The notes beneath the pieces are model-generated. The model had not been told where the DNA came from and ran no database searches. It worked only from the letters and a program-made list of their open reading frames with translations. From Sparassis latifolia (lineage: Eukaryota > Basidiomycota > Agaricomycetes > Polyporales > Sparassidaceae): DNA of 64,000 nucleotides. This document shows, one piece after another, positions 45,095 to 55,154 of the stretch. Position 1 is the first letter of the stretch, and the number at the start of each line of letters is the position of its first letter. A program made the translations under genes and the position numbers. The DNA lies in assembly GCA_018466975.1 (NCBI GenBank), contig CM031558.1, positions 62,001-126,000 on the forward strand, written 5' to 3'.

Positions 45095-46351
45095 ATGGGC
45101 GCATCTCAGTCAACTGGCGGAAATTCTCCCGACGAGGCCGGTACAGCAGGGGTTTCTGTGAGTTGGTGGCGCCGCTCTAAACCAGCGAAACCAAACCCGG
45201 TCATGGAGGACCTGCGAGCGCAAGCGCTATTGCTCAAGAAAGCAGAAGCGAAGAAGCGCGCAGAGGAAAAGGAGAGGAAGGCGGATGACACACGGAAGGC
45301 GAACGAGGACAGGCGAAAGGCGGAAGAAGACAGGAGACTGGCGGATGCAGAGAGAAGACAGGCGGAGGAGGACCGGAGGGCGGCGGATGAGGAGAGGAGG
45401 TATGCAGACAAGGAGAGAAGGATGGCAGATTCCACAGCAAGACAGGCCGAATATCAGAGGAGAATTGCAGATGAAGACGCGATGAAGCATCAAGCTGCCC
45501 GCGAAGCAGTAGAGCGGCAGTGGAGGGCCGGCATTCAGCCCGTCGTCTGGCCGACTGTGGAGGATATCGAGTCCGCGAAGAGAAGAGTTCAGTACGAGGA
45601 GGGCGTATTCCATCTTGCCATCGCCGGCGTCGCTGGGAGCGGTAAATCCTCCTTGATTAATGCGTTTCGTGGCATTTCGAATAACGGCAAGGATCCTGAC
45701 GCGGCCCCCACTGGATTCATAGAGACTACCAGCGCCATTGGGAGATATCCCGATCACCGTCACCCATTCATCTGGTACGACATCCCTGGCGCAGGAACGT
45801 TGAAGATCCCAGCTTGGCAGTACTTCCATGCCCAAGGACTCTACGTCTTCGACTGCATTATCGTTCTCTTCGACAATCGTTTCACAGATGCGGATGTCGC
45901 ACTCCTCGAAAACTGCTCACGCATGAAAATCCCATCCTACATCGTGGGCTCGAAGTCGGAGGTCAAGATTGATGCTATCATTCGAGATATGCAGGACAGC
46001 GACGATGAAGACGACGAAGACGCGTGGGACATGGACCATGTTGCCCGCGGAAAATACTACCAAGAAGCTCGTGAGAAGTACATTCGCGAGACTTCTCAGT
46101 GCGTGCGTCGTTGCCTTGCGGAGGCGAACTTGCCAGAACAAAGAGTTTACCTCGTGGCGAAAGATACGCTGCGGAAAGTTGTCAGGGAATCGCTAAGGAG
46201 CAATGCCGGGAGGAGTCTTGAAAAGGGTAAAAAACCGCTCAGAGGAGGAGGGACTTTGAAAGGGAGTAAGCTCGACAAGTGCATGATACATGAGCGGGAG
46301 CTGCTCAGTGACATGCTTGAAGCGTGCTACGAACGCAGAGTGAAGGCGTGA
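45095..46351 (+). CDS. IRG-like GTPase 1 (418 aa)
   Basis: Resembles immunity-related GTPases (IRG/IIGP family), which in vertebrates are membrane-bound, self-assembling GTPases. MGASQS fits N-myristoylation. Residues 45-140 are a charged coiled coil rich in E, R, K and A. IQPVVWPTVEDI precedes the G domain. G1 is GVAGSGKSS (178-186), G2 lies around PTGFIETT, and G3 is WYDIPGAGT (D229). The IRG-type block is CIIVLFDNRFTDADVALL. At G4, GSKSE stands where TKxD or NKxD is usual. An acidic loop DSDDEDDED follows. The vertebrate C-terminal helical domain is missing. The ATG follows directly on the acceptor of a 66-nt 5'-UTR intron (45029-45094). A GTAAGT donor lies 3 nt after the stop. Confidence 0.87.
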   Translation: MGASQSTGGNSPDEAGTAGVSVSWWRRSKPAKPNPVMEDLRAQALLLKKAEAKKRAEEKERKADDTRKANEDRRKAEEDRRLADAERRQAEEDRRAADEERRYADKERRMADSTARQAEYQRRIADEDAMKHQAAREAVERQWRAGIQPVVWPTVEDIESAKRRVQYEEGVFHLAIAGVAGSGKSSLINAFRGISNNGKDPDAAPTGFIETTSAIGRYPDHRHPFIWYDIPGAGTLKIPAWQYFHAQGLYVFDCIIVLFDNRFTDADVALLENCSRMKIPSYIVGSKSEVKIDAIIRDMQDSDDEDDEDAWDMDHVARGKYYQEAREKYIRETSQCVRRCLAEANLPEQRVYLVAKDTLRKVVRESLRSNAGRSLEKGKKPLRGGGTLKGSKLDKCMIHERELLSDMLEACYERRVKA

Positions 46352-46988
46352 TATGTAAGTATCTTCTTCGGACCGTATTTCGTGTTCTAATGCCGTTGCA
46401 ACTAGATCAACTTCTGCGCCACGCTAGCGATCGGACCTTGTGACAACGGCAACTGATACCTGCATCGAAACCATGTGCTTGATCTTCCCTGTGCTAGGAC
46501 AGTGTCTCACTGTGCAGAGCTATCGCTCGCTGTAAAGTATATTCCGCACTTTAGGACGTTCGAGCAAGACTCATAGGATACTCCCGTGTGAGCTCTGTCA
46601 ACGGCCGCCTCATTTCATCTGTGTGCTATGTCGATATCTGCATCGGTACCTGCATGTTCATCTCACAAGCTCAGAGTTTAATCCATCTGCAACCACGAGC
46701 ATTCGAACGCCTCATGGTGTCCTTGCGTCGGGGTTCGCAGACCAGAATATCAATCTGGCGCAACGAACTTACCTCTGCCCACTCCAGAGTCTCTCCAGTG
46801 GCTTCAATATTGCACGGAAGAGTGAGCGAGGTTACTTGTCCGCGACGTACCCTGACCGATCTCAAGCCCCATAGGCCCTCACCCACACACTGATTATTCA
46901 CGCGTGACTTGCACATTCAACGACAGTGAGTCCCCTACATTCACGCAGGACATATATCTGAGACTGACGCGTCCGCCTTTGGGTCTAG

Positions 46989-48485
46989 ATGGGCGGATCG
47001 CAATCAAAGAAATCACCTGCCTCCTGGTGGGACGCCCCAGTGGCGAAACCTAATCCTGTACTTGTGATGCTGGGAGTTATGACGGAACTGATTATAGAGG
47101 TGAAGAAGGCCCATGAAGAAAGTAAAGCGGAGGAGGCAAGAAAGTCAGAGGATGCGAGCAAGGCGGAGGAGGCAAGACAAGCTGAAGAGGAGCGAGTGGC
47201 GGCCGTCAAGAGGAGGGAGGAAGAAGATGAGATGAGATTAGAAGAACGGGCAAGGATTGTGGCGGAGAGAATGGTGAAGGAGCTGAAGGTCAAGTGGGAC
47301 GCGGAACAGGAGATCCTGCTAGCAGCTGCGGCGAGGCGGTGGGAGAACGAAGAGAAGCGGATGCTCGAGAGCGTGGGGAGGATGAGGGCTGACGAGGAGA
47401 GAAGGTTGGAGGAAAAAGGAAAGAGGATGGCTGAGATGCTCGCAGACGTAGAAAAGAAGACGGCGGAAGGGATGAGGACGGTGTCGGCATTGGACGGTCA
47501 GACGCTCGCTGAAGAAGATGTGGTCCAGGATCAGGCTCAGCACCGAGCAAGCGGAAACCAAAGTCCGATGGACGGAGTTACTGACAGCCAAGCTGCTCGC
47601 GAGGAGGCGGAGAAGATGTGGAGAGCGGGTATACAACCTATCGTCTGGCCCACCAGAGAGGAGATCGAGGCGGCGAAGAAGATCGTGCAGTACGAAGCGG
47701 ACCTATTCCACATCGCCATTGCTGGCGTCGCGGGAAGCGGGAAATCGTCTTTGATCAATGCGTTCCGCGGCATCTCCAACGCTTGCAAGAAAGGGATGCG
47801 CAGGTCCAAAGTTGAGGTCGCACCCACTGGGATCGTCGAGACCACGAGTGTCATCGGTCGATACGTCGATCCTGACCCCAACAAGCCATTCGTCTGGTAC
47901 GACATTCCGGGCGCGGGTACATTGAAGATTCCCGGCTGGCAATACTTCAATGCGCAGGGATTGTACGTCTATGACTGCATCATCGTCTTGTTCGACAACC
48001 GGTTCACCGAGACGGACATCGCCCTCCTCCAGAATTGCGCACGATTTCAGATCCCATCCTTCATCGTCAGCTCGAAATCCGAGAATAAGATTTCCGCCAT
48101 TATGAATGATATGCAGCACTCCAACTCTGACTCGGACGACGACGATGACGAGTGGGATACCGTCCAGGTTTCGCGAGACCGGATTTACCAAGTGGCTCGC
48201 GAGAAATACATCAAAGAGACGAAGCACAGTGTGCTGCGCAATCTAGCTGATGCGGGCTTACCGGAGCAGAGAGTCTATCTTGTGGAGAAGGATATACTGC
48301 GGCAGGTTGTCAAGGAGTCCTCGAAGCAGAAGGACGGTGGTATGCTCCAGAATATCCCGCTGATAGGCAGTAAGGCGCCCAAAGGAGGCTGGTGGAAGGA
48401 CAGCAGGCTCGAGCAGAATATTATCGACGAACGACGTCTCCTTGACGACATGTTGCAGACGGGCTACGAGCGCAGGATGATCTGA
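46989..48485 (+). CDS. IRG-like GTPase 2 (498 aa)
   Basis: Same architecture as gene 1 with a longer coiled coil (about 35-170). The N-terminus is MGGSQSKKSP, again of myristoylation type. G1 is GVAGSGKSS (246-254). G3 is WYDIPGAGT and G4 is SSKSE. The acidic loop is SNSDSDDDDDEW. The tail YERRMI ends at TGA, with a GTAAGT donor 2 nt later, matching the introns of the paralogues. A 63-nt 5'-UTR intron (46926-46988) ends TCTAG directly before the ATG. Upstream, 46663-46770 resembles leaders of genes 3 and 4. All G-domain motifs are present and no lesion was seen. Confidence 0.9.
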   Translation: MGGSQSKKSPASWWDAPVAKPNPVLVMLGVMTELIIEVKKAHEESKAEEARKSEDASKAEEARQAEEERVAAVKRREEEDEMRLEERARIVAERMVKELKVKWDAEQEILLAAAARRWENEEKRMLESVGRMRADEERRLEEKGKRMAEMLADVEKKTAEGMRTVSALDGQTLAEEDVVQDQAQHRASGNQSPMDGVTDSQAAREEAEKMWRAGIQPIVWPTREEIEAAKKIVQYEADLFHIAIAGVAGSGKSSLINAFRGISNACKKGMRRSKVEVAPTGIVETTSVIGRYVDPDPNKPFVWYDIPGAGTLKIPGWQYFNAQGLYVYDCIIVLFDNRFTETDIALLQNCARFQIPSFIVSSKSENKISAIMNDMQHSNSDSDDDDDEWDTVQVSRDRIYQVAREKYIKETKHSVLRNLADAGLPEQRVYLVEKDILRQVVKESSKQKDGGMLQNIPLIGSKAPKGGWWKDSRLEQNIIDERRLLDDMLQTGYERRMI

Positions 48486-48744
48486 TGGTAAGTCTCCTAC
48501 AAAATTAGCAAGTAGCACGGGTCGTCATCTGATTCGTATTCGTCGCTTCAAGTCCTTCATAGCGCTTCAGCCCAAGAGGAGATATCTCGCATGTCACAAC
48601 AGCGCATACGATTTTCCCGTCCACTTCGTGATCCGATCTTTCGTGGAAGAATATTTTTTGGCCGGTGCAGATCATTGTAGGCTATGTTTTGTGCCGTAGG
48701 ATCTTTCGTGACCTTCACCATGGTATTTTACTTGCTGCGAGGAC

Positions 48745-48862
48745 ATGACCAAGGAACAGAAGGTAGCAGACTCCAGAGCAAGGCAAGCTAAATCATGCGA
48801 AGGGTAGTAGACGAAGGCGCGATGAGACACCAAGATGCTAAGGACACAGCGAAGAGGGCAAT
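48745..48862 (+). pseudogene. Relic of an IRG-like coiled-coil exon
   Basis: About 118 nt aligns with 45401-45523 of IRG gene 1, including GTAGCAGACTCC(A)GAGCAAG and GACGCGATGA-like blocks. In-frame stops and indels destroy the coding frame, and nothing of the G domain is left. It indicates a sixth array member between genes 2 and 3. Confidence 0.65.
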
Positions 48863-49520
48863 ATAATAGGCCTAGCCCGAAGCGGAAAGTTTTACTTTCG
48901 CTGTAAGTGCCTCATTTCGCGGGAACGACAGTCCCTACCCAACCACGAGTACTAGTAATCATCCCTACTTTGCTGGCCACGGTACCCGAGTGCCAATCCG
49001 CGTCTGGAACCCTTCAAAAGGATACGCTTCTAGGTGGCAGGATAGCCTCGCGGCGTTAACATGCTTTCCCTGAGATGAAATTTACTTCATACTTCAGATG
49101 TTAGAACCTCAACGATCCGGCAACAGCCCTATGCAATGCTGTTCTCTGCCCTATCACAACTGCGCTGTCTCGAATCGCACACACCGTGTTCATCTGCAAG
49201 CTCGATCCACCTGCAAGGCGTGTATGCTCGCAGACTTCACGGTGTCCTTGCGCCAGGTTTCGCAGTGCCCATATCACGGTGCTGCGAAATTAATTTCCGG
49301 CAGTTCCTGCACTCGTCCCGTAGCAAGCTCCTGCGATACCATAGCAAACGGCAAGCAAAACGATAATTAGCAGCAACGTATTCTGACCCACCTCGAGCTC
49401 TAGATTATCGCTCACGCGTCGAATGTGCACGTATAATTCGTAGACCCAGTAGCAGTGAGTACCCTCCATCCGTGGGCGAAATGTGATTGAGACCAACGCA
49501 TTCAACTGTATGCATTCCAG

Positions 49521-50972
49521 ATGGGCGGAACACAGTCGACTTGGGCATCTTCTAATCCGTGGCTCGTAAGGCCAAGCCCAGCGCTCGCTATCCTTCTAAC
49601 GGTTGCGGTGCTGATAGGTCAGATGAAGAAGACCGAAGACGACTGGATGACGGCGGAGGAAGCGAAGGACCTCGAAGAGCAATGGTTGGCAGAGGTCCAG
49701 AAAAGGGAAGAAGCGAGAAGGGTGGAGCAACAAGCGTGGATCATGGCAGATAAAATGATGCAAGAGCTGAACGACAAGTGGGACATCGACGAGGATGCAA
49801 TCCTGGCAGCTGGCAAGAGGTGGGAGGGCGAGGGGAGGAGATTGGCCGAGGAGGATGGGAGGTCCGCCGATGTGAAGACTAGGCCAATGGACCAGAAATC
49901 TGCAGAGAGGAAGGCCCAACCCGCAGAAGGAGAACCGCCGGAGAGGATGCCGGTGGGGGAAGGTCGATCTCTTGGTGAAGTGTCGACAACAAAGGCGTAT
50001 CAAGCTATGCGCGAGGAACGCAGAAACGACCATAGTGCGAGGGCCGAAACTACGAGAGACGAAGCTGTGCGCGAAGGAGCTGAACGGCAGATGAGAGTCG
50101 ATACGCACCCAGTCGTCTGGCCGAGCGCAGAGGAGATTTCGGCGGCGGCAAAGAGAGTGCAGTACAGCGAAGGCGTATTTCATATCGCGATCGCCGGTAT
50201 TGCCGGAAGCGGCAAGTCCTCCTTGATCAATGCATTGCGCGGCATCTCGAACAGTAGCAAGGGGATAAACAAGGGATCCAACCTTGAAGTAGCGCCTACT
50301 GGGATCATCGAGACCACAAGCATCATCGGTCGATACGTCGATCCCGATCCGGAGAAGCCGTTCGTCTGGTACGACATTCCGGGCGCGGGAACACTGAAGA
50401 TTCCCGGCTGGCAGTACTTCAATACGCAGGGGTTGTACATCTTTGACTGCATTGTCATCTTGTTCGACAACCGGTTCACAGAGACGGACATCGCCCTCCT
50501 CCAGAATTGTGCGCGATTCGGGATCCCATCCTTTGTCGTCGGGTCTAAGTCGCAAGCCAAAATTGCGGCCATCGTGAAGGATATGCAGGACTCCGAGTCC
50601 GATTCTGATGAGGAAGACCGAGATGAATGGGACGCGGACCATGGATCCTACAACAGAAATGACCGGGTGGCTCGCGAGAAATACATCAAGGAGACGAACG
50701 AGAGCGTTCTGCACAATCTTGCTGCTGCCGGCCTGCCGCCGCGGAGAGTTTATCTCGTGGATAAGGATGTGCTCCGAAAGGTTGTCAGGGAATCGTCGAG
50801 GAAGAACAGTAGCAGTCTGTTCCAAAACATCCCCCTGATAGGCAGGAAGCCGTCTAGGGAAGACAGAGTTTCGAAGGACGGCAAGCTCGAAGATCAGATC
50901 ATCGACGAGCGGAATCTGCTTAACGACATGCTCCGAGCAGGTTACGAGCGTACTGCGGGACCATGGTGGTAA
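49521..50972 (+). CDS. IRG-like GTPase 3 (483 aa)
   Basis: The N-terminus MGGTQSTWAS is of myristoylation type and is followed by a hydrophobic segment ALAILLTVAVLIGQM that could add membrane affinity. The charged helical region is about residues 35-190. G1 is GIAGSGKSS (226-234), G3 is WYDIPGAGT and G4 is GSKSQ. The acidic loop is SESDSDEEDRDEWD. The unspliced end is GPWW, where TAA lies inside a GTAAGT donor. Splicing a 60-nt intron (50969-51028) would give the end WWFF with stop at 51036-51038. The 66-nt 5'-UTR intron (49455-49520) ends TTCCAG at the ATG. It is very similar to gene 2 in the G domain. Confidence 0.9.
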   Translation: MGGTQSTWASSNPWLVRPSPALAILLTVAVLIGQMKKTEDDWMTAEEAKDLEEQWLAEVQKREEARRVEQQAWIMADKMMQELNDKWDIDEDAILAAGKRWEGEGRRLAEEDGRSADVKTRPMDQKSAERKAQPAEGEPPERMPVGEGRSLGEVSTTKAYQAMREERRNDHSARAETTRDEAVREGAERQMRVDTHPVVWPSAEEISAAAKRVQYSEGVFHIAIAGIAGSGKSSLINALRGISNSSKGINKGSNLEVAPTGIIETTSIIGRYVDPDPEKPFVWYDIPGAGTLKIPGWQYFNTQGLYIFDCIVILFDNRFTETDIALLQNCARFGIPSFVVGSKSQAKIAAIVKDMQDSESDSDEEDRDEWDADHGSYNRNDRVAREKYIKETNESVLHNLAAAGLPPRRVYLVDKDVLRKVVRESSRKNSSSLFQNIPLIGRKPSREDRVSKDGKLEDQIIDERNLLNDMLRAGYERTAGPWW

Positions 50973-51913
50973 GTCTGCCGCTACTTTTGCGGGGCAAGCC
51001 ATCGTCTGATTTATCTGTGGTACCGCAGGTTTTTCTAAATAAGTACACTGCGTTCAGCACGACGGAGACATCAGAGATATTAACATGCGATACCATGTGG
51101 TTGTTCCCATCCCCTGCTCCAAAATTCTATCCCTAGTAGGGTTGTTTTTCTGCCTGGTGCAGGTTGTTACAGTTACGTCTTTTGTTGTGGGATTACTTTC
51201 GATATGAGCTTTGACATACTAAAAGCAGTTTGACCTATCCCATTCATCAGCGCAGTGACAAGGTGTTGGCACCGGCACGTACAAAGTCGTGGGGATGTGC
51301 TCACCACTGCTACATCACAGAGCCAGCGACCTCAGACTACTATCTCATGGATCAGAGAAACAAGACGATAGAGCATTACGCCGCCCTGGCATTGCAAAGG
51401 GTAATTCGATCTGCGTCGGAAGCATAGAGGAATATGCGCGAGTTGAGCGAATGTCGTGCAGCAGTAGCTGGTCTATCGTCCAAAACGGAGGATGGTGTTT
51501 GGACATAAGTAGTAGAGTGCCGTAGCTCACATCATCTCTTTCTGATCGACAATGCGCACAATCTTCTTATTATTCCTGTATTATTTGTTGCGCTCTGAGC
51601 TACAGCTCGACGGCGAGAAACGCCGCTGCTCTCTCTGTCGATACGATCGCGAGAGAAAAGCGACGGTCTCCGCCGCACACCGCACGTCAGGAGTCGCAGC
51701 GGAATGTCGTGGTGTACGCCCTGAAAAATATAAAGGAGAGGTCGAGGGATGAGGGCAGAATGATAGAGAGAAGGGCGAAGACTACGAAAGAGATCGATGG
51801 TCACGGCGCGGCGCCATCGGCCGATCAGACGCATCGAATGCCCAGGACGGCGGGTACTTCCTATTTAGGCATCAGGGCGGGAGATTCGGCGTCGTCCGAC
51901 ACTACGAAAAGAC
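50973..51913. other. Intergenic right of IRG3
   Basis: Includes the possible last exon of IRG3 (51029-51038). A purine-rich stretch at 51720-51820 resembles coiled-coil coding DNA of the array but could not be aligned with confidence. Confidence 0.4.
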
Positions 51914-51921
51914 TTCTCACC
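51914..51921. repeat. 8-bp target-site duplication, left
   Basis: TTCTCACC precedes the element; the same 8 bp follows at 52743-52750. Confidence 0.85.
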
Positions 51922-52742
51922 AGGACCCCTGACTATAGGTGGAGAGGCCTGATGACTTATCCGGACGAAATTTGGGATTTTTGAGGCCTTAGGCCTGATC
52001 TCATCCGGACGTCGGAGGGCCATAAAGGCCTCCGGAGGTGATCTCATGTCCGGATAATACGCCGCCATTCTGTGGAGGCCTGATCCCACTTCGGACGTAT
52101 GGGACACATGTATACCGGCCTTTGGGAGATCGGCCAGTCCTGTGGCTGCCAGTATATAAGTCAGCAATTCCGCATTCAAGTCCGCCTCCGAAATTCCGTG
52201 ATTTGGTGGTTTGCACTTCGGGTGAGGCTAGATGACGTACTTCTTCACACAGATTGGCAGGTATGTTGCCAGACCCTCAGCGCAGACAGTCGTACACTAG
52301 AACTTGAGCGGTCGGCATTCGAGGTTTTCACACAGCTACAGGGAGCAACTGCGCAAATTGTGGCGGCCATGAAGCAACTCACAGCAGCGCGTAGGAAAGG
52401 GGATGTGTGCGATGCTGAGTCCGCAGAATAGTAATAGATTTCTATGTGTCGCCGTTGTAAACTGCGGGTAGCTACAATAGACTACAAACTTCTAGGAGGC
52501 CCTGTAGGCCTGATCCTGCCACCCGGTCAGTTGGGCAGCGCCCGGGAGGCCTGATCCTGCAGTCCGGACAAATGTGAGTATCTGGGAGGCCTGATCCCAG
52601 GTCCGAACATTGGGCGAAAAATCGGCCAAAGGTCTGGTCTCATCCGGATATTTGAGGCCAAAATTCGCAAATTTTCTCCGGATGTTGGGGCCCGATTTTC
52701 GGAAATTTGGATCAGGCCTCTCCACCTATAGTCAGGGGTCCT
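51922..52742. mobile_element. Nonautonomous hAT-like DNA transposon (821 bp)
   Basis: The terminal inverted repeats are perfect over 32 bp, starting AGGACCCCTGACTATAGGTG, and are flanked by an 8-bp direct repeat. An 8-bp duplication is diagnostic of the hAT superfamily among common fungal DNA transposons. Subterminal motifs GAGGCCTGATC and TCCGGA recur many times, another hAT trait. There is no transposase. A 110-codon frame (52099-52431, +) near the middle has a helical end and could be captured host sequence. Perfect ends suggest recent movement. Confidence 0.88.
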
Positions 52743-52750
52743 TTCTCACC
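52743..52750. repeat. 8-bp target-site duplication, right
   Basis: TTCTCACC, identical to 51914-51921. Confidence 0.85.
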
Positions 52751-53550
52751 TCCTCCATAGATCCCGAGTTCCGCCAGTCGAAAGTTAAGGATTCATTAAG
52801 ATTCATTTTGCAATATTCGAAATGCTCCGTCGCGCGTGGTACTCCTCGTGGTCTCCGCGGGTGCAATTTTATCCTGCTTCATAGGCGCCTCCGCTTGCTC
52901 CTCCAACCGCCGCAATGGCGCTAGGTATAGCCAGCAACAACCGGCTTTCATGAATCTGCGCTAACCGATCATGAACTTCAGATTATCGTCCACAGAGAAC
53001 TTGTTCATGGACAGCCGCTATCTATCGAGCAAAGTAACGAGCATAAGTATTATATCGTCCGCTCATCTAAATCCGTCATTCAGTCATGTACGGAACTCTG
53101 GAATGTAAGTATCACAACCAACTGAACCTCCCTATATTTTAGTCGACCGAATGCGGACCAACCCTCGAAACAAGTGAAAAAACAGCGCGAAGAAGATCAG
53201 AAGAAGACGGCGGAAACGACGAAAGGAAAACGAAGCAAAGAAGGCGAAGAAGGGGTCAGTTCAGCGAAGAAGTCAAAGGAAGCGTGAAGGGTGCAGGAAG
53301 TGAACAAGCTCAGAGTTTAATACCCCTGCAACCGCGAACAACCGTGCGCCTCATGGCATCCTTGCGCCGGAGTGCGCAGCACAGTATACCACCACTCTGT
53401 CACGGTTTGCTTCACCAGGCCTCTCGAGGATACTGCGCTGTACTCACAGGTGAGCGAAGCAGGAATTAACGGCAATTTGCGATGACCGATCTTGACCTGT
53501 AGATCATTACATGCAAAGTAATTGTTAAATAATTCGTGTATCCAACAGCA
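52751..53550. other. Leader region of IRG4
   Basis: 53306-53400 resembles 46663-46770 and, less closely, 49185-49285 in front of IRG2 and IRG3, so it is probably a conserved 5'-UTR exon or promoter block. A Lys/Arg/Glu-rich stretch at 53170-53290 may be another coiled-coil relic. Confidence 0.5.
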
Positions 53551-53615
53551 GTGAGTGTCCTACTCCGTTGCAGAGATGCAACTTACATCGATCCGCTATC
53601 CTTTTCGGTGTCCAG

Positions 53616-55154
53616 ATGGGTGGAGCACAATCATTGAGTTGGTGGAGGTTCCTGCCAAGACGAAACCCAATACTTGCAATATTGGAAGCCATGGCAAGAC
53701 TACGCGAAGCGGCGAGGTCCGCGGACGAAGAATGGATGACGAATTTAATGCAGACCTTAGAGGAAGATAGGATCGCTTGGGAAACGAGTGCAGAGGAGGC
53801 GCGAAAGTCGGAGGAAGCAAGGAAAGCACATAAGATCGATGAGGCGGAAAGGTTGGCAAATACCAAGAAGAGAAAGGAAGACGAGGTGAGTGTGGCACCA
53901 CATGCTAATCGCATTATGGAGAAGATGGCGTAAGAGCTAAAGAACACTTGGAACAATGGTCAGGAGGTGATCCTAGCCATCGCCAGGAGCGAGAAGAGGT
54001 TGGCGAGAAAAGACAGGAGAATCGAGACTCTGGAGAGGAGACAGGCCGAAGACGAGAGGAGGTTGTCCGAGATGGAGACCAAGTTGGCCGCTGTAGAAAA
54101 GAAGGTGACGGAAGGCATGAAGAGGATACCAGCGTCCGAGGATCAAGATCAATCCCTGGACGAAGACGCGACGGACGCTCAAGCTCTGCTTAAGAACAAT
54201 ACTGCCGAGAGGCAAGCTCGGCGAGAAGAAGGGACTAAGGACAAAATTTTGAGGACCAAAGTCACGAAGGCTCAAGCTGCTCGCGAGGACGCGGAATGGC
54301 GGCTGAAAGCGGGTATACAGCCTATCGTCTGGCCAACCAGAGAGGAGATTGAGCTGACGAAGAAAAACGTGCAGTACAAGGAGGGGGTTTTCCACATTGC
54401 TATTGCTGGTATCGCCGGCAGCGGAAAGTCGTCCTTGATCAACGCGTTCCGCGGCATATCGAACAGCGGCAACGGAGCGCGCAAGGGGTCCAACGTCAAA
54501 ACAGCGCCCACGGGGATCGTCGAAACTACTAGCGTCATCAGTCCATACGTCGATCCTGATCCCAACAAGCCATTTATCTGGTACGACATTCCGGGCGCAG
54601 GCACTTTGAGGGTTCCAGCCTGGCAGTACTTCAACGCACAGGGATTGTACATTTTCGACTGCATTATCGTCTTGTTCGACAACCGGTTCACGGAGACTGA
54701 CATTGGCCTGCTACAGGATTGCGCACGATTTCGCATTCCATCTTTCATCGTCAGCTCGAAGTCCCAGTCTAAAATTGCCGCCGCTATGAATGATATGCCG
54801 GACTCCCACTTAGACGATGACGAGTGGGACACCCTCGAGGTTTCGCAAGACCAAATTTACCGAACGGCCCGCCAGAAATACATCATAGAGACGAACGTGA
54901 TTGTGCAGCGCAATCTTGCTGAGGCGGGCTTACCGGAGCAGCTTGTGTATTTGGTGGAGAAAGATATACTCCGAAAAGTTGTTAAGGAATATTCGGAGAA
55001 GAGCAGTGGAGGTGTGTTCAGGAGCCTCCCCCTGGTGGGCAAGAAGCCGTCCTCGAGGGACGACAAGCTGGAGGAGAAAATCATTGATGAGCGATATCTG
55101 CTCCAAGACATGCTCGATAAAGCCTACGAGCGTCGGGTGAAGAAATGGTGGTAA
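53616..55154 (+). CDS. IRG-like GTPase 4, with a stop codon in a possible new intron
   Basis: Starts MGGAQSLSWW after a 65-nt 5'-UTR intron (53551-53615). The frame is the same throughout, but a TAA at 53931-53933 falls in the coiled coil, where genes 2 and 3 have K or Q. The stretch from 53886 (GTGAGT) to 53936 (AG) is 51 nt, a multiple of three. It contains GCTAAT as a possible branch point, and removing it would delete the stop and keep frame. G1 is GIAGSGKSS, G3 WYDIPGAGT and G4 SSKSQ; the acidic loop is short (SHLDDDEWD). The unspliced end is KKWW, where TAA lies in a GTAAGC donor. Splicing 62 nt (55151-55212) gives WWPF, stop 55220-55222. If the 51 nt are not spliced, this is a pseudogene. 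Confidence 0.75.

Noticed and set aside
49596..51002. 468-codon frame antisense to IRG3
   Set aside because: A shadow of the charged, coiled-coil-rich sense frame; similar antisense frames occur opposite the other IRG genes.
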